62,428 nt of DNA from Actinomycetes bacterium (GTDB taxonomy: Bacteria; Actinomycetota; Acidimicrobiia; Acidimicrobiales; Palsa-688): the NCBI GenBank assembly GCA_021787035.1, contig JAJYMM010000080.1, positions 1 through 62,428 of the forward strand. Direction: 5' to 3'. The notes beneath the pieces were generated by a model, which saw only the letters and a list, made by a program, of their open reading frames with translations, made no database searches and had not been told where the DNA came from. Each line of letters starts with the position of its first letter. Positions within the stretch are counted from its first letter, which is position 1. Below are positions 1 to 9,569 of this stretch, in pieces. The translations under genes and the position numbers were made by a program.

Positions 1-585
1 GGCCGGCTGCTCCAAGTTCCAGAGATAGGAGGACAAGCCACGGCTCGTAGCCGAGGGGTTGAAGACGACCTCGGCGCCGGCCAGCCCGAGCGCGCGCCAC
101 CCCTCTGGGAAATGGCGGTCGTAGCAAATGTATATCCCTACCTTGCACACAGAGGTCTCGAACACCGGGTAACCGAGGTTCCCAGGGCGGAAGTAGTACT
201 TCTCCCAAAAGCCCTTCACCTGGGGTATGTGGTTCTTGCGGTACTTCCCGAGGTAGCGCCCGTCGGAATCGATCACAATGGCAGTGTTGTAGTAGACGCC
301 CGGCTGTTCCTCTTCGTATATGGGCGCGATGACGACCATTTGAGTCTCGCGTGCGAGTTGGGCCATCGTCTCCAGCGTCGGGCCCGGGACGGTCTCGGCG
401 TAGTTGAAGTACTCGGGCTCCTGCACCTGGCAGAAATATGGCCCGTAGAACAGTTCTTGGAAGCAAAGGACCTGGGCGCCTCGAGACGCCGCCTCGCGTG
501 CCAGCGCCATGCTCGAGGCGACCATGGACTCCTTGTCGCCGGTCCACTTGGTCTGGACCAGCGCTGCCCTCACGATCTTCGGCAC
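1..585 (-). CDS. Beta-ureidopropionase-like carbon-nitrogen hydrolase, partial (C-terminus off the left edge)
   Basis: Nitrilase-superfamily amidohydrolase; relatives hydrolyse N-carbamoyl-beta-alanine or N-carbamoylputrescine in the cytosol. Translated from the GTG at 585, the visible 195 residues hold the family triad: Glu44 in CFQELFYGPYF, Lys117 in KYRKNHIP and Cys154 in VGIYICYDRHFPEGWRALG. GAGGGG precedes the GTG closely, and the nearby ATG at 596 runs quickly into a stop, so GTG is preferred. It lies 36 bp downstream of the aminotransferase on the same strand. That pairing, with an NCS1 permease nearby, favours ureidopropionase in pyrimidine breakdown, but the substrate is inferred. 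The reading frame is still open at base 1. Confidence 0.85.
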   Translation of the reverse strand, partial: MPKIVRAALVQTKWTGDKESMVASSMALAREAASRGAQVLCFQELFYGPYFCQVQEPEYFNYAETVPGPTLETMAQLARETQMVVIAPIYEEEQPGVYYNTAIVIDSDGRYLGKYRKNHIPQVKGFWEKYYFRPGNLGYPVFETSVCKVGIYICYDRHFPEGWRALGLAGAEVVFNPSATSRGLSSYLWNLEQPA

Positions 586-621
586 TTGCCCCTCATTTCT
601 CCTTGCAGGCCCAGCTGGTTC

Positions 622-1932
622 CTAGTCATCGCTCGCTCGCTCTCCGCCGACCGCCGAAAGCGCGTCGAGGAGGCGGCCCGTGCCCTCGTACGCCACCTCT
701 CGGCTCACGCTCATTGGAGGCGATACGCGCAGGACGTTCCCGTACAAACCTCCCTTGCCGACAAGCACGCCGCGCTCCCTGGCGCGCTGGAGGACCTCGT
801 TGGCGAGCTTGGCCGAGGGCGTCAACGTCCCAGGCTCAACCAGCTCTATTCCGAGCATCAGGCCCTTCCCCCGGACGTCGGCCACGATCCTCGAGGAAGA
901 AGCCGCTCCCGCCAGCCGCTCGTGCACCTGCCGCCCCACCGCCAACGCATTGGCCTGCAGGCCGTGGTCGAGTATGTAATCGAGTGTAGCCAGAGCACCG
1001 GAAGTCGCCAAGGGGTTACCTCCGAATGTCGAGATCGAATTGGAGCCGAAAGCGTCCACCACCGAGGCCCGGCCCACCACGCCACCTATGGCCAAACCGT
1101 TGGCCAGGCCTTTGGCGAACACCAGTAGGTCCGGCCTTACCCCGTGTGCTTGGTACCCCCAGAAATGCTCTCCAGTCCGCCCCCACCCCGTCTGCACCTC
1201 GTCGGAAATGTACAAAATGCCCTGCTCCGCTAGCACTTCCTGGAGCGCCCCGAAAAAGCCGTCGGGCGGGACTACAAAACCACCGACGCCTTGGACCGGC
1301 TCTGCGATGAAGCAGGCCACATCACCAGACGTCGTCGTGGCGAGCACCTCACGGAGGTCTGCGGCTGCTGCCCGGCAAACCTGGTCGTCGTCGAGGCCCG
1401 CGAAGACGCCGCGCAGGCGGTCGCCGTTGTGCAACCAGCTGACCGACAGCGGCGTAAAAGACGACGGCGACCATGCTCGGTTGCCCGTGACCCCGGTCGC
1501 AGCGAACGAGCGCCCGTGGTAACTATTGCGGAGCGCAAGCACCTGGTTGGAACGGCGCGCAGCGCAGCACATCATGAGCGCCGTGTCTATCGCCTCGCTC
1601 CCAGAGTTGGTGAAAAAGACCTTTGCATCCTCGATACCAGACAGCCCGGCTATGCGCTCGGCCAGCTCCACCATCGGGCGCACCAGGTAGAGCGTCGAGG
1701 TGTGCACCATGCGGCCGACCTGGGAACGCACGGCCTCTACGAACTCCTCCACACCGTAGCCGATGCTCGTGGTCAGGATGCCGCCGAAGAAGTCGATGTA
1801 CTCGTTACCCTCGCCGTCCCTGACGAAACAGCCCTTGCCCTCCACGAGCTCGATCGGTTGGTCGTAATAGAGGGCCAACCAGGATGGAAGGACCCGGCGA
1901 TGACGTTCGGCGAGTTCGCTGTGTGTGCCCAT
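622..1932 (-). CDS. Class III (AGXT2/beta-alanine type) PLP aminotransferase
   Basis: A 436-residue fold-type I, class III transaminase. The PLP pocket is visible: TNSGSEA near residues 108-114, SYHGR near 137-141, the PLP-nitrogen Asp in YISDEVQTGWGR (about Asp244) and the Schiff-base lysine in VFAKGLANG (about Lys274). Full length for the family. Known relatives move the amino group of beta-alanine or beta-aminoisobutyrate to pyruvate or glyoxylate, giving malonate or methylmalonate semialdehyde. Next to a ureidopropionase-like gene this is the expected last step of uracil/thymine catabolism; the exact substrate is inferred. The ATG at 1932 is used, with GGAGCA a few bases upstream. Confidence 0.88.
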   Translation of the reverse strand: MGTHSELAERHRRVLPSWLALYYDQPIELVEGKGCFVRDGEGNEYIDFFGGILTTSIGYGVEEFVEAVRSQVGRMVHTSTLYLVRPMVELAERIAGLSGIEDAKVFFTNSGSEAIDTALMMCCAARRSNQVLALRNSYHGRSFAATGVTGNRAWSPSSFTPLSVSWLHNGDRLRGVFAGLDDDQVCRAAAADLREVLATTTSGDVACFIAEPVQGVGGFVVPPDGFFGALQEVLAEQGILYISDEVQTGWGRTGEHFWGYQAHGVRPDLLVFAKGLANGLAIGGVVGRASVVDAFGSNSISTFGGNPLATSGALATLDYILDHGLQANALAVGRQVHERLAGAASSSRIVADVRGKGLMLGIELVEPGTLTPSAKLANEVLQRARERGVLVGKGGLYGNVLRVSPPMSVSREVAYEGTGRLLDALSAVGGERASDD

Positions 1933-2424
1933 TTAGGTGCTCCTTGCCCGGGCCCAACCCGTAGTTTGGCCAGACGATCCCTCACTACGGCCCGTGCGGG
2001 AAGGCTACATCCCGGACCGGTACCAAGTCTCATTCCTCGAGGGTGCCCGCCCTCGCAGCGCTGCCCACTCCCCTGGCACGCCTCGCCGGCCGGACCGGCT
2101 GCCAAGGGACCACAGCCATGGTTAGGCCGCCCGGCGAGGCAAAACAGTCGCAAACAGGTTTGGCCAGCGTACACTGTGCCAACCGTCACCGAGCGACAGG
2201 CGACGGGCCAACCTCTCCGGCAATGCCAGCTCGGCTACGGTACTTGCCAGCTGGGAAGCCGTTGCACCTGGGAGGCCGGTCGCCGGGAACGCCGGCCGCC
2301 GGGCAGCCCGGTAACGCCGGTCGCCGGGAACGCCGGTCGCCGGTCGCCGGGAACGCCGGTCGCCGGGAACGCCGGCCGCCGGGCAGCCCGGTCTCGGGGA
2401 CGAGCAAGGGAAACGGAGGACGCC
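1933..2424. other. Divergent intergenic region between the aminotransferase and prpC
   Basis: I see no convincing protein gene in this 490-bp divergent spacer. A loose inverted repeat with arms TTGGC and GCCAA lies at about 2161-2183 and could be an operator. The right half is a GC-rich tandem repeat listed separately. The Shine-Dalgarno GGAGGA at 2415-2420 belongs to prpC. The long open frame running through here into prpC has no start signal and is only an artefact of the prpC frame. Confidence 0.5.
2275..2394. repeat. GC-rich tandem repeat upstream of prpC (16-bp core GCCGGTCGCCGGGAAC)
   Basis: The 16-mer recurs four times, interspersed with two copies of a longer variant containing GCCGCCGGGCAGCCCGGT. 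Because CCGGG and CCCGG alternate, the transcript would fold into nested hairpins just before the prpC ribosome binding site. It ends 30 bp before the ATG, so it probably lies in the 5' leader. Confidence 0.85.
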
Positions 2425-3576
2425 ATGACTGCTGGCGAGGACGCAAGCGGCGCCACTGGTGCGCCAGAGGTGAGGCGAGGGCTCGCAGGCGTGCTCGCCG
2501 ACACGACGGCGATCTCGATGGTCAACCCAGAGACCAACTCGCTCCTCTACCGAGGCTACCCGGCCCAAGAGCTGGCCACCCGCTTCAGTTTCGAGGAGGT
2601 CGCGTACCTCCTCTGGCATGGCGACCTGCCGGACCGCCAGCAGCTCGAGGGGCTCCAAAAGGCCGAGCGCTCCGAGCGACACGTCGACGCCAGCCTGCTC
2701 GCGCAGCTGGCGCACCTGCCCACGACGTGCCACCCGATGGACGTGCTCCGTACGGCCGTCAGCATCATGGGTGCGCTAGACGCCAAGGAGGACGACCCCT
2801 CGCCGGCAGCCAACCTCGACAAGTCGCTCCGCCTCATGGCCAAGCTACCGACTGTCGTCGCCGCCGAGCAGAGGCGGAGACGGGGGCTGCCCCCGATCGC
2901 CCCCGACACGGGCCTCTCCTTCACCGAGAACTTCTTCCACATGTGCTTCGGCTCGGTACCCGAGGCCGAGGTCACGCGCTGCTTCGAGGTCTCCATGGTC
3001 CTCTACGCCGAGCACAGCTTCAACGCTTCGACCTTCACGGCAAGGGTGATCACCTCCACATTGTCTGACCTCTATTCATCGGTTGTCGGCGCCATAGGCG
3101 CGCTGAAAGGCCCCCTCCACGGGGGCGCCAACGAGGCTGTGATGGGGATGCTCCAAGAGATCGGCGAGCCTGGCAACGTCGAAGCATGGCTCGCCAGCGC
3201 GCTGGCGTCCAAGCGCAAGATCATGGGGTTCGGCCATCGCGTCTACAAGCACGGCGACTCTCGCGTCCCCACGATGCAGGCGGCCCTAGAAACCCTTGCC
3301 CTGGGCCGCGACGCCTCGAGGCTGGTCGACCTCCAGCGGCGTCTCGCCAAGGCAATGGCCGACTCCAAGGGCATCTTCCCCAACCTCGACTACCCGACTG
3401 GCCCGGCGTACCACCTAATGGGTTTCGACGTCGCGACCTTTACCCCCATCTTCGTGATGAGCCGGGTTACCGGATGGACCGCCCACATTATGGAGCAGCT
3501 CTCGCAAAACGCCCTGATACGGCCGCTCAGCGCGTACGTTGGGCCGCCACAGAGACCTGTGCCAGGCCGGTCGTAG
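2425..3576 (+). CDS. prpC: 2-methylcitrate synthase / citrate synthase family
   Basis: A 383-residue type I citrate-synthase-family enzyme that condenses propionyl-CoA (or acetyl-CoA) with oxaloacetate. Diagnostic stretches are TTAISMVNPETNSLLYRGYP near the N-terminus, GPLHGGANEAVM (substrate His), MGFGHRVYKHGDSRVP (second His and CoA contact) and LDYPTGPAYHLMGFD. The order and wording match actinobacterial PrpC better than GltA. ATG 2425 follows GGAGGA with ideal spacing. No prpB or prpD is present. It is the only plus-strand gene in this block, and its last 50 bp overlap the 3' end of the convergent NCS1 gene. It may absorb propionyl-CoA from thymine breakdown (inference). Confidence 0.87.
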   Translation: MTAGEDASGATGAPEVRRGLAGVLADTTAISMVNPETNSLLYRGYPAQELATRFSFEEVAYLLWHGDLPDRQQLEGLQKAERSERHVDASLLAQLAHLPTTCHPMDVLRTAVSIMGALDAKEDDPSPAANLDKSLRLMAKLPTVVAAEQRRRRGLPPIAPDTGLSFTENFFHMCFGSVPEAEVTRCFEVSMVLYAEHSFNASTFTARVITSTLSDLYSSVVGAIGALKGPLHGGANEAVMGMLQEIGEPGNVEAWLASALASKRKIMGFGHRVYKHGDSRVPTMQAALETLALGRDASRLVDLQRRLAKAMADSKGIFPNLDYPTGPAYHLMGFDVATFTPIFVMSRVTGWTAHIMEQLSQNALIRPLSAYVGPPQRPVPGRS

Positions 3577-5020
3577 TGCCGGGCTGCTCCCGTTCCACGC
3601 TCCTACGAGACATGAGGTAGTACGCGAGCGCGGCCACGACGAGCCCGAACAGCCAGCTGAAGTCGGCCCCCTGCGTGCTCCTCGACAGCGGGGACGTGTA
3701 GGAGGGGAAATAGTACGCGGCGTCCGTCCACATGATTGCTGCGAACATCCCTAGGGCGAGCGACGCAAGTGCCTTCCAGTTGAACCCACCATTTCGCCAG
3801 TAGGTGCCTCCACGCTTGGCAGCCAGTGCGGGGGCGTCGTAACGGCCACGGCGGAGCAGGTAGTCGACCACCATGATGCCGAACCACGGGCCGAGCCAAA
3901 CGACGATGTAGTCCAAGAAACCTGACAGGTCGGAGTAAAAAGTGCCCTTGAAGATGACGAGCGCGGTGATGGCCCCGCAGATGATGGTGTCCAGCACTAT
4001 GGTGCCCCAACGCTTCAGCGGCAACCCGATCGCCTGGAGGGTCACTCCCGAGGAGTACATGTCGAGGGTGTTTATGGCCAGGAGCTGCGGGAGGGCGAGC
4101 ACGACGAAGGGCCAGAAAAACCAGCTCGCGAACGACGCCGGCAGGCCCGTCGCCGCTGTCGCCTTGGGGCTCACCAGGTACGCCGCCGCACCGAGGAGCT
4201 CGAGAAGCACCGAGGGGACCGCGCCTCCCAAAGTGGCAGCCCAAAAGGTCCTGGCTTTGCTCGTGGCCCGCGGGAGGTAGCGGGAGAAATCGGCCGCGTT
4301 CTCGGTCCAACCAAGCCCTCCCGCTGAGACTATGAGCACGAGGGCGGTCGTCCAGTAGAGCCAGGAGACGTGCTGGTGCAAATGGCCTGGGTGGGCATGG
4401 GGTATGACGAGGACCGCCATTATGGCAAACATCGGTATAAACACGAACGACAAGTAGCGAAGGACCCTGGTTATTGTGGCGTGGCCGAGGAAGGGCATCA
4501 CGAACTGGGCCAACACGGCGCCCACGATCACGAGCGCCTTGCCGAGGGTGCCGAGGGCCGTCCCCTCGTGGTGGAACATCGCCTCAACGACCAGCACCAC
4601 GAGCGCGATTCCTTCGATCTCGAAGCCGAGTTGCGTAAACCAGTTGAACAGCGACGGCACCCGGTTGCCGTTGCGGCCGAAGGGCGCGCGGCTCACCATA
4701 AATGCAGTGGTACCCGTCTCTGGCCCCCAAAGGCTGGCCAACCCGAGGAACGCGTAAAAGGCGTTCCCGACCAGGATCGCCACAACTGCCTGCCAGAACG
4801 AGAGCCCAAAGGACACGATGAGTGCCCCGTAGACGAGGAACTCCACGTTCCAGATGGCACCCGCCCACATCCAAAACAGCCCGGCCGGTGCCATCGGCCT
4901 TTCGGTCTCGGGGATGAGGTCGATGCCGCGCTGCTCGAGACGGAATGCCTCGTAGCGCTCCGATGTGCCGGCGGGAAGCGGTGCGCCGCCACCCTCTACC
5001 ACAACGCTCGCGTTAGCCAT
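3527..5020 (-). CDS. NCS1-family nucleobase/cation symporter (12 TM)
   Basis: A 497-residue polytopic membrane protein with about 12 hydrophobic segments. Typical NCS1 stretches are WMWAGAIWNVEFLVYGALIV in TM1, the GRNGNRVPSLFNWFTQLGFE loop, GGLGWTENAADFSRYLP between TM6 and TM7, and WLGPWFGIMVVDYLLRRG near TM10. Family members import cytosine, uracil, allantoin, hydantoins or related purines with H+ or Na+. Proximity to the amidohydrolase and transaminase makes a pyrimidine or ureide the likely cargo, but I cannot decide which. The 3' end runs 50 bp into the end of prpC on the other strand, so the two C-terminal coding sequences constrain each other. Confidence 0.88.
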   Translation of the reverse strand: MANASVVVEGGGAPLPAGTSERYEAFRLEQRGIDLIPETERPMAPAGLFWMWAGAIWNVEFLVYGALIVSFGLSFWQAVVAILVGNAFYAFLGLASLWGPETGTTAFMVSRAPFGRNGNRVPSLFNWFTQLGFEIEGIALVVLVVEAMFHHEGTALGTLGKALVIVGAVLAQFVMPFLGHATITRVLRYLSFVFIPMFAIMAVLVIPHAHPGHLHQHVSWLYWTTALVLIVSAGGLGWTENAADFSRYLPRATSKARTFWAATLGGAVPSVLLELLGAAAYLVSPKATAATGLPASFASWFFWPFVVLALPQLLAINTLDMYSSGVTLQAIGLPLKRWGTIVLDTIICGAITALVIFKGTFYSDLSGFLDYIVVWLGPWFGIMVVDYLLRRGRYDAPALAAKRGGTYWRNGGFNWKALASLALGMFAAIMWTDAAYYFPSYTSPLSRSTQGADFSWLFGLVVAALAYYLMSRRSVEREQPGTTTGLAQVSVAAQRTR

Positions 5021-5149
5021 CGGGCGCGACGATACTCCTCCGAGCCGTCCCCGGGCCGTGACCCCCGGCCCGCCCTGTGGTTGACCTTCCCGACGCCACC
5101 CCAGCGCGGGGATGGCGTCGGCGGCAACTGGGAAAGGCTGCCACGAGCC

Positions 5150-8100
5150 CTACGTCGCCTGGAGCTTCAGGGTCACTATCTCGAAGGGCCGTAGCTCCAG
5201 GTCGAGGTGCGCCCCCTCGCCAGTGGGCTGCACGGGCACGCTTCCCGCCTCGCGCTCGAGCAGGTCCGTCCGTGCGGCGCGAGCAACTGGGAGCGAGAGG
5301 TCGATCCCGAGCCGGCCTCGTGACCCGTGTGCCTCGTAGAAGCGCAAGATAACGCCGTCCCGGTCTTCGGCGGGCTTGATCGCCGAGACCACCACGCCCG
5401 GCCGGTCAAAGCGCACGAAGGAGATCGTGGCCGGCCCCGACCGCTCCTCGGTCGCAGCGGGGACCGCGCTGACCACGAGCGGGACGTTCAAGTCAAGGCC
5501 GGACTCCACCACCTGGCCGTCCCGCAGGTCGCCGGCATGGGGAAGGACGCTGTAGGTGAACCTATGGTGGCCTTGGTCGGCTTCGGGGTCTGGCGAGGTT
5601 GGGGAACGCAGCAGGGAAAGTTCCATAACGTTCCCCCATATGTGGTAGCCGTACTTGGAATCGTTCAGCAGGGCAACCCCATAACCGGGCTCCGAGAGGT
5701 CAGCCCAGCGGTGGGCACAGACCTCGAAGCGTGCGCGGTCCCAGCTGGTGTTGGCGTGGGTCGCCCGATCGACCGACCCGAACTGGATCTCATAGGTTGC
5801 GCGAGTTGCCCGGACCGCCACGGGAAATGCGGCTTTTAGCAACTTGTGACGTTCGTGCCAGTCGACCTCGGTCTCGAAATCGATACGGCTGGAGCCAGCT
5901 GCGAGCCTAATCACCTGGGTCAGGGTCGACGAACCGAAATGCCGGCGCACCCGGATCCCAGCCCTCAGCGGGCCCTGCTCGACCACCTCGACCGAAGTTG
6001 CTTCCACGAGAACACGGCCGCGGTCGGCGTAGAACTCGTCGATGTCCCACGCGTCCCACTGCGCCGGCTCGTCGTCGTAAAGCCAAAGAGCATTGCCGCG
6101 TTCCCCCGGCGCCAAGACCTCCCGGCGGGCCCCCTTGTCGTAAACCGACTTGACCATGCCGTCACGGTCGATTTCCACCCTCAGCCGGGCATTTTCCAAG
6201 AAGCCCGGCCCAGCGGTCACGGGTTCGTCGCATGGCGTGCCACCACCCGGAGACGCCAGGTCGTAAACCGTCCAACCGCACGAAGGGACCGAGACGAGTG
6301 CGAGCAGGCCACCGTCTTCAGCCCTTTGGAGTGCCCCGGCATGCCCGGAGCGGTCCATTAGGGCTTCCACGTCGGAGCCCCTTCCCACCTCCCCGAGCGC
6401 CACCACTTCACGGCGGTCATGCGAGGTGGAGTTCGTCACCATAACCGGCCTTGACGCCCAGGACACGTCCACCGTGGCCGCTAGTTGCCCCCGGGCACCC
6501 CTCGCCATTTCTCCTGCCATCGCGAGTACTTTGGCGTGGTCCTCTTCGGCCTCGCGCGCCACCCAGTTGATGCTCGAACCGGGCAGGATGTCGTGGAACT
6601 GGTTGAACAGCAGCGTCTTCCAGGCTTCATCGAGGGCCCTCTGTGTGGCTGGCTCGCCGCCCGTCCCCGCGACCGTCGACCAAAGCTCGGCCTCATAGAG
6701 GGCGACCTCACCTCGCCGGTTGCCGGCCTTGGTGCGAGCCTGCGAGGTGTAGGTACCGCGGTGGAGCTCTAGGTACAGTTCACCCACCCAGGACGCCAGG
6801 CCGTCGCCCTCCCCCTCCAGCTGGTCGAGGAAGTCGCGCACCGACGCCATCTCGACCCTCGGCACCCCGTCCAGGTCCGCTACGCGCGCCGCTCGCTCCA
6901 GCATCTCCTCGGTCGGGCCACCACCACCATCGCCGTGGCCGAAGGGGTAGATCGACACACCCGATCGGTCGTGGTCGGCAAAATTGCGTGCGCTGAACAC
7001 GAGCTCCTTCACCGAGAAGTCGCCGTTATAGGTGTCCGCCGGCGGGAAATGGGCGAGCACTCGTGTCCCGTCGATCCCCTCCCACCAGAAGCTGTGGTGG
7101 GGGTAGCGGTCGGCCTCGCTCCACGACATCTTCTGCGTTACGAACGCGCGCAGGCCCGCCTGGGCGATGACCTGGGGGAGGCTGGCCGGGAAGCCGAACG
7201 CGTCGGGGAGCCAGCAATCGGTCGTGTCTACCCCGTAATTGTCGAGGAAAAACCTCTTGCCGTACAAGAACTGGCGTGCCAGCGACTCCCCCGAAGGCAC
7301 GTTGCAGTCGGACTCGACCCACATCGACCCGACGGGCTCGAAGCCGCCCTTGGCGGCGCGCTCCTGCATCCGCGCGAAAAGCTCTGGGTAGCGCTCCTTT
7401 ACCCAGGCGTGCTGCTGGGCCTGCGAGCACACGAAACGGTACCCAGGGTATCGTTCGAGCAGCCCGACCGCCGTTGAAAAAGTCCTCGCGCACTTGCGCA
7501 CGGTCTCGCGGGCCGGCCAGAGCCAGGCGCTGTCTATGTGCGCATGCCCTATCGCGAACACCCGGTGCGAGCTCTCCGCCGCCCGGCGGGAAAGCACCCC
7601 AGCCAAGGCACCTCGCGCGTCGGCGGCGGAGGCCGCCACCGCTCCCGTCTCCACCACCGAGCACGCTTGCCGAAGTGCTGCCAGGACCTCGCCGGTCCGC
7701 CGCTCGCCTGAAGGCAGTTCCGCTGCGAGCTCGGAGAGGACCAGCAGGTCTATGTAAAGTGCCTCGACTTCCGGGTTGCGGACCGCCAGTTCGGCGCGCT
7801 CGAGCGCGAAGAGGTCCTGGCGGGCGTACTCGGGCTCGAGCACCTTGCCCGGGCCGGGCTGAGGGTTTGCCGCCGCCTCCAGGTACACCTCGATGACTTC
7901 CCCGCCCCTGGCGCTAGCGACCAGGACCACATCTTGGTGCCTCGAGTTGATGCCCGACAAGGGGGCCCCGTCACGCCACAAGAGGCCCTCTGCGCCAAAG
8001 CCGGGCGTCCCGTGGTAACCGAGCCCGAAGCGGGCGTCGACGCGTTCGCCGGCCCACTCGTCGGGGACGACCGCGCGTGCACGGAACCACGTCGTGGCCC

Positions 8101-8302
8101 AGGCGCCGCCCCAGCGGTCACCCAGCCCGAAGGGTGACCACGGCCCCCGTGAGGCATCTTCGTAGCCGACCGGCTCCCCGGCGATGTGCCGGGCGGCGAG
8201 CTCAAAGGGTACAGACGGCCCGAACCGGGCTGGCTCAACGTAACCAGACAACACGTGGCGGACACGGGCAAGCAAGCGGTCCCGATCGCTCCTTACTGGC
8301 AT
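5150..8302 (-). CDS. Glycoside hydrolase family 38 alpha-mannosidase
   Basis: A 1050-residue enzyme with the usual bacterial GH38 layout: an N-terminal beta-sandwich region (about 1-240), the catalytic barrel (about 245-530) and C-terminal beta domains. Metal ligands are visible in IGHAHIDSAWLWP (about residues 251-263). The nucleophile is probably Asp367 in DCWLPDAFGF. GH38 enzymes remove alpha-mannosyl residues in a Zn-dependent retaining reaction. No signal peptide is seen, so it should be cytoplasmic and act on imported oligosaccharides or glycosides. It starts 10 bp after the ROK regulator stop, at the 3' end of the sugar block. Confidence 0.93.
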   Translation of the reverse strand: MPVRSDRDRLLARVRHVLSGYVEPARFGPSVPFELAARHIAGEPVGYEDASRGPWSPFGLGDRWGGAWATTWFRARAVVPDEWAGERVDARFGLGYHGTPGFGAEGLLWRDGAPLSGINSRHQDVVLVASARGGEVIEVYLEAAANPQPGPGKVLEPEYARQDLFALERAELAVRNPEVEALYIDLLVLSELAAELPSGERRTGEVLAALRQACSVVETGAVAASAADARGALAGVLSRRAAESSHRVFAIGHAHIDSAWLWPARETVRKCARTFSTAVGLLERYPGYRFVCSQAQQHAWVKERYPELFARMQERAAKGGFEPVGSMWVESDCNVPSGESLARQFLYGKRFFLDNYGVDTTDCWLPDAFGFPASLPQVIAQAGLRAFVTQKMSWSEADRYPHHSFWWEGIDGTRVLAHFPPADTYNGDFSVKELVFSARNFADHDRSGVSIYPFGHGDGGGGPTEEMLERAARVADLDGVPRVEMASVRDFLDQLEGEGDGLASWVGELYLELHRGTYTSQARTKAGNRRGEVALYEAELWSTVAGTGGEPATQRALDEAWKTLLFNQFHDILPGSSINWVAREAEEDHAKVLAMAGEMARGARGQLAATVDVSWASRPVMVTNSTSHDRREVVALGEVGRGSDVEALMDRSGHAGALQRAEDGGLLALVSVPSCGWTVYDLASPGGGTPCDEPVTAGPGFLENARLRVEIDRDGMVKSVYDKGARREVLAPGERGNALWLYDDEPAQWDAWDIDEFYADRGRVLVEATSVEVVEQGPLRAGIRVRRHFGSSTLTQVIRLAAGSSRIDFETEVDWHERHKLLKAAFPVAVRATRATYEIQFGSVDRATHANTSWDRARFEVCAHRWADLSEPGYGVALLNDSKYGYHIWGNVMELSLLRSPTSPDPEADQGHHRFTYSVLPHAGDLRDGQVVESGLDLNVPLVVSAVPAATEERSGPATISFVRFDRPGVVVSAIKPAEDRDGVILRFYEAHGSRGRLGIDLSLPVARAARTDLLEREAGSVPVQPTGEGAHLDLELRPFEIVTLKLQAT

Positions 8303-8312
8303 TTCTCACCTC

Positions 8313-9542
8313 TCATGATGTGATTTCACGGATCTTGTGCAGCCGGGCAAGCACTTGGCTGCGCTGGCGCCCGGCAACGCCGCGGCGGCCGCTCAGCGGC
8401 GTCGCAAGCACCATCGCAGCCGCCCCTTGCGCCCAGCTCGAATCGAGCCAAGAGCTGACCACGACGGGGACGTCGTGCCACCCGACCGGCAAATGGCGCC
8501 GGAGCGAGCGGCGGAAAGACTGAGACCAATGCCGCCACGCCGACGACCCCTCGCCGGCGATCACGACAAGCTCGGGATCGAACGCAGTAACCGGCCCGGC
8601 GATGAACTCGCCCAGTACCGTTGCCGCGCGGTGGTAGACCTCGAGCGCCGCGGGGTCACCAGCGGTCGCCAGCTCGGCGAGCCGGTCGGTGCCTTCGCCC
8701 TCCGAGAGCACGCCCGCGCTTCGCGCTGCCCTTAGGAGGCCCTCATTGCCCGCGAAGGACTCGAGGCAACCGCGGCCTCCGCAGCCACAGAGAGGGCCGT
8801 TTCGCGCGACAATGACGTGCGCTATCTCCCCGGCGGCGCCCGTGACGCCACGCTGGACCTCCCTGTTGGAAACGACGGCGAAGCCCACACCGCGCCCGAC
8901 GGTGAGGACCGCAAAGTTGCTGCGCTGGCGCCCCTGACCGTAAAGCAGCTCCGAAAAGGCGAGCGCCTTGACCCCGTTCTCCACCAATACCGGCACTCCA
9001 AGCGCACCGCGCAAATAGCGCCCCACGGGTGCGCCCGACCACCCGAAGCTCGCCACGTCGGCGATACCCGCGTCGGGCCGCCCGACGACGCCCGGCACGC
9101 AAACGCCGACGCCGAGCAGCGGGGCGCCCTCCTGCCCGACCTGGCCTCCCTCCTCCATGAAGCCAGAAAGGTAGATCGCCAGGCGCGCGAGCGCCTCAGG
9201 GCTTGTTGCGTCGAACGGGTCAACGGCGGAGCGGAGGACTTCCCCGTCGAGGCGCATCTCCACCGCCGTCAAGACGTCCAGGCTCACCTTCACGCCTATT
9301 GCCCGGCCGGCCGAACCCGACAGCGCCAAGAGCCGCCCGGGCCTCCCCCCGGTCGACGGCCCGAAGTCCCGCTCTTCGAGGAGGCCGTGCTGGATGAGAG
9401 CCCGGGTGACCTGCCCAACCGTTGCTGGGCTCACGTCCAACTGGCGGGCCAGTTCCGCCCGCGACATGGGCCCGTGCCCGCCGAGGACCGCGAGCAACGC
9501 AGTGCGCGTGACGTCCGCTCGACCCAGGCTCAGCTGCTCCAC
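8313..9542 (-). CDS. ROK-family transcriptional regulator
   Basis: A 409-residue ROK repressor: an N-terminal winged HTH (SRAELARQLDVSPATVGQVTRALIQHG, about residues 24-48) followed by a sugar-kinase-like domain with the zinc motif CGCGGRGCLE near residues 260-270. I start it at GTG 9542 because GGGAGG sits 4 bp upstream; the open frame upstream codes an unlikely basic peptide and overlaps the promoter. ROK repressors are released by a sugar or sugar phosphate. The next gene is the alpha-mannosidase, so a mannose-containing effector is plausible. A 16-bp palindrome covers its own -10 box, implying autorepression and control of the mannosidase. Confidence 0.9.
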   Translation of the reverse strand: MEQLSLGRADVTRTALLAVLGGHGPMSRAELARQLDVSPATVGQVTRALIQHGLLEERDFGPSTGGRPGRLLALSGSAGRAIGVKVSLDVLTAVEMRLDGEVLRSAVDPFDATSPEALARLAIYLSGFMEEGGQVGQEGAPLLGVGVCVPGVVGRPDAGIADVASFGWSGAPVGRYLRGALGVPVLVENGVKALAFSELLYGQGRQRSNFAVLTVGRGVGFAVVSNREVQRGVTGAAGEIAHVIVARNGPLCGCGGRGCLESFAGNEGLLRAARSAGVLSEGEGTDRLAELATAGDPAALEVYHRAATVLGEFIAGPVTAFDPELVVIAGEGSSAWRHWSQSFRRSLRRHLPVGWHDVPVVVSSWLDSSWAQGAAAMVLATPLSGRRGVAGRQRSQVLARLHKIREITS

Positions 9543-9569
9543 ATAGCCTCCCTCAGGGATGCTCCCTAA

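Noticed and set aside
1291..2424. Long plus-strand frame running into prpC
   Set aside because: It is antisense to the aminotransferase and crosses the repeat; the prpC start at 2425 has a strong ribosome site and matches homologues.
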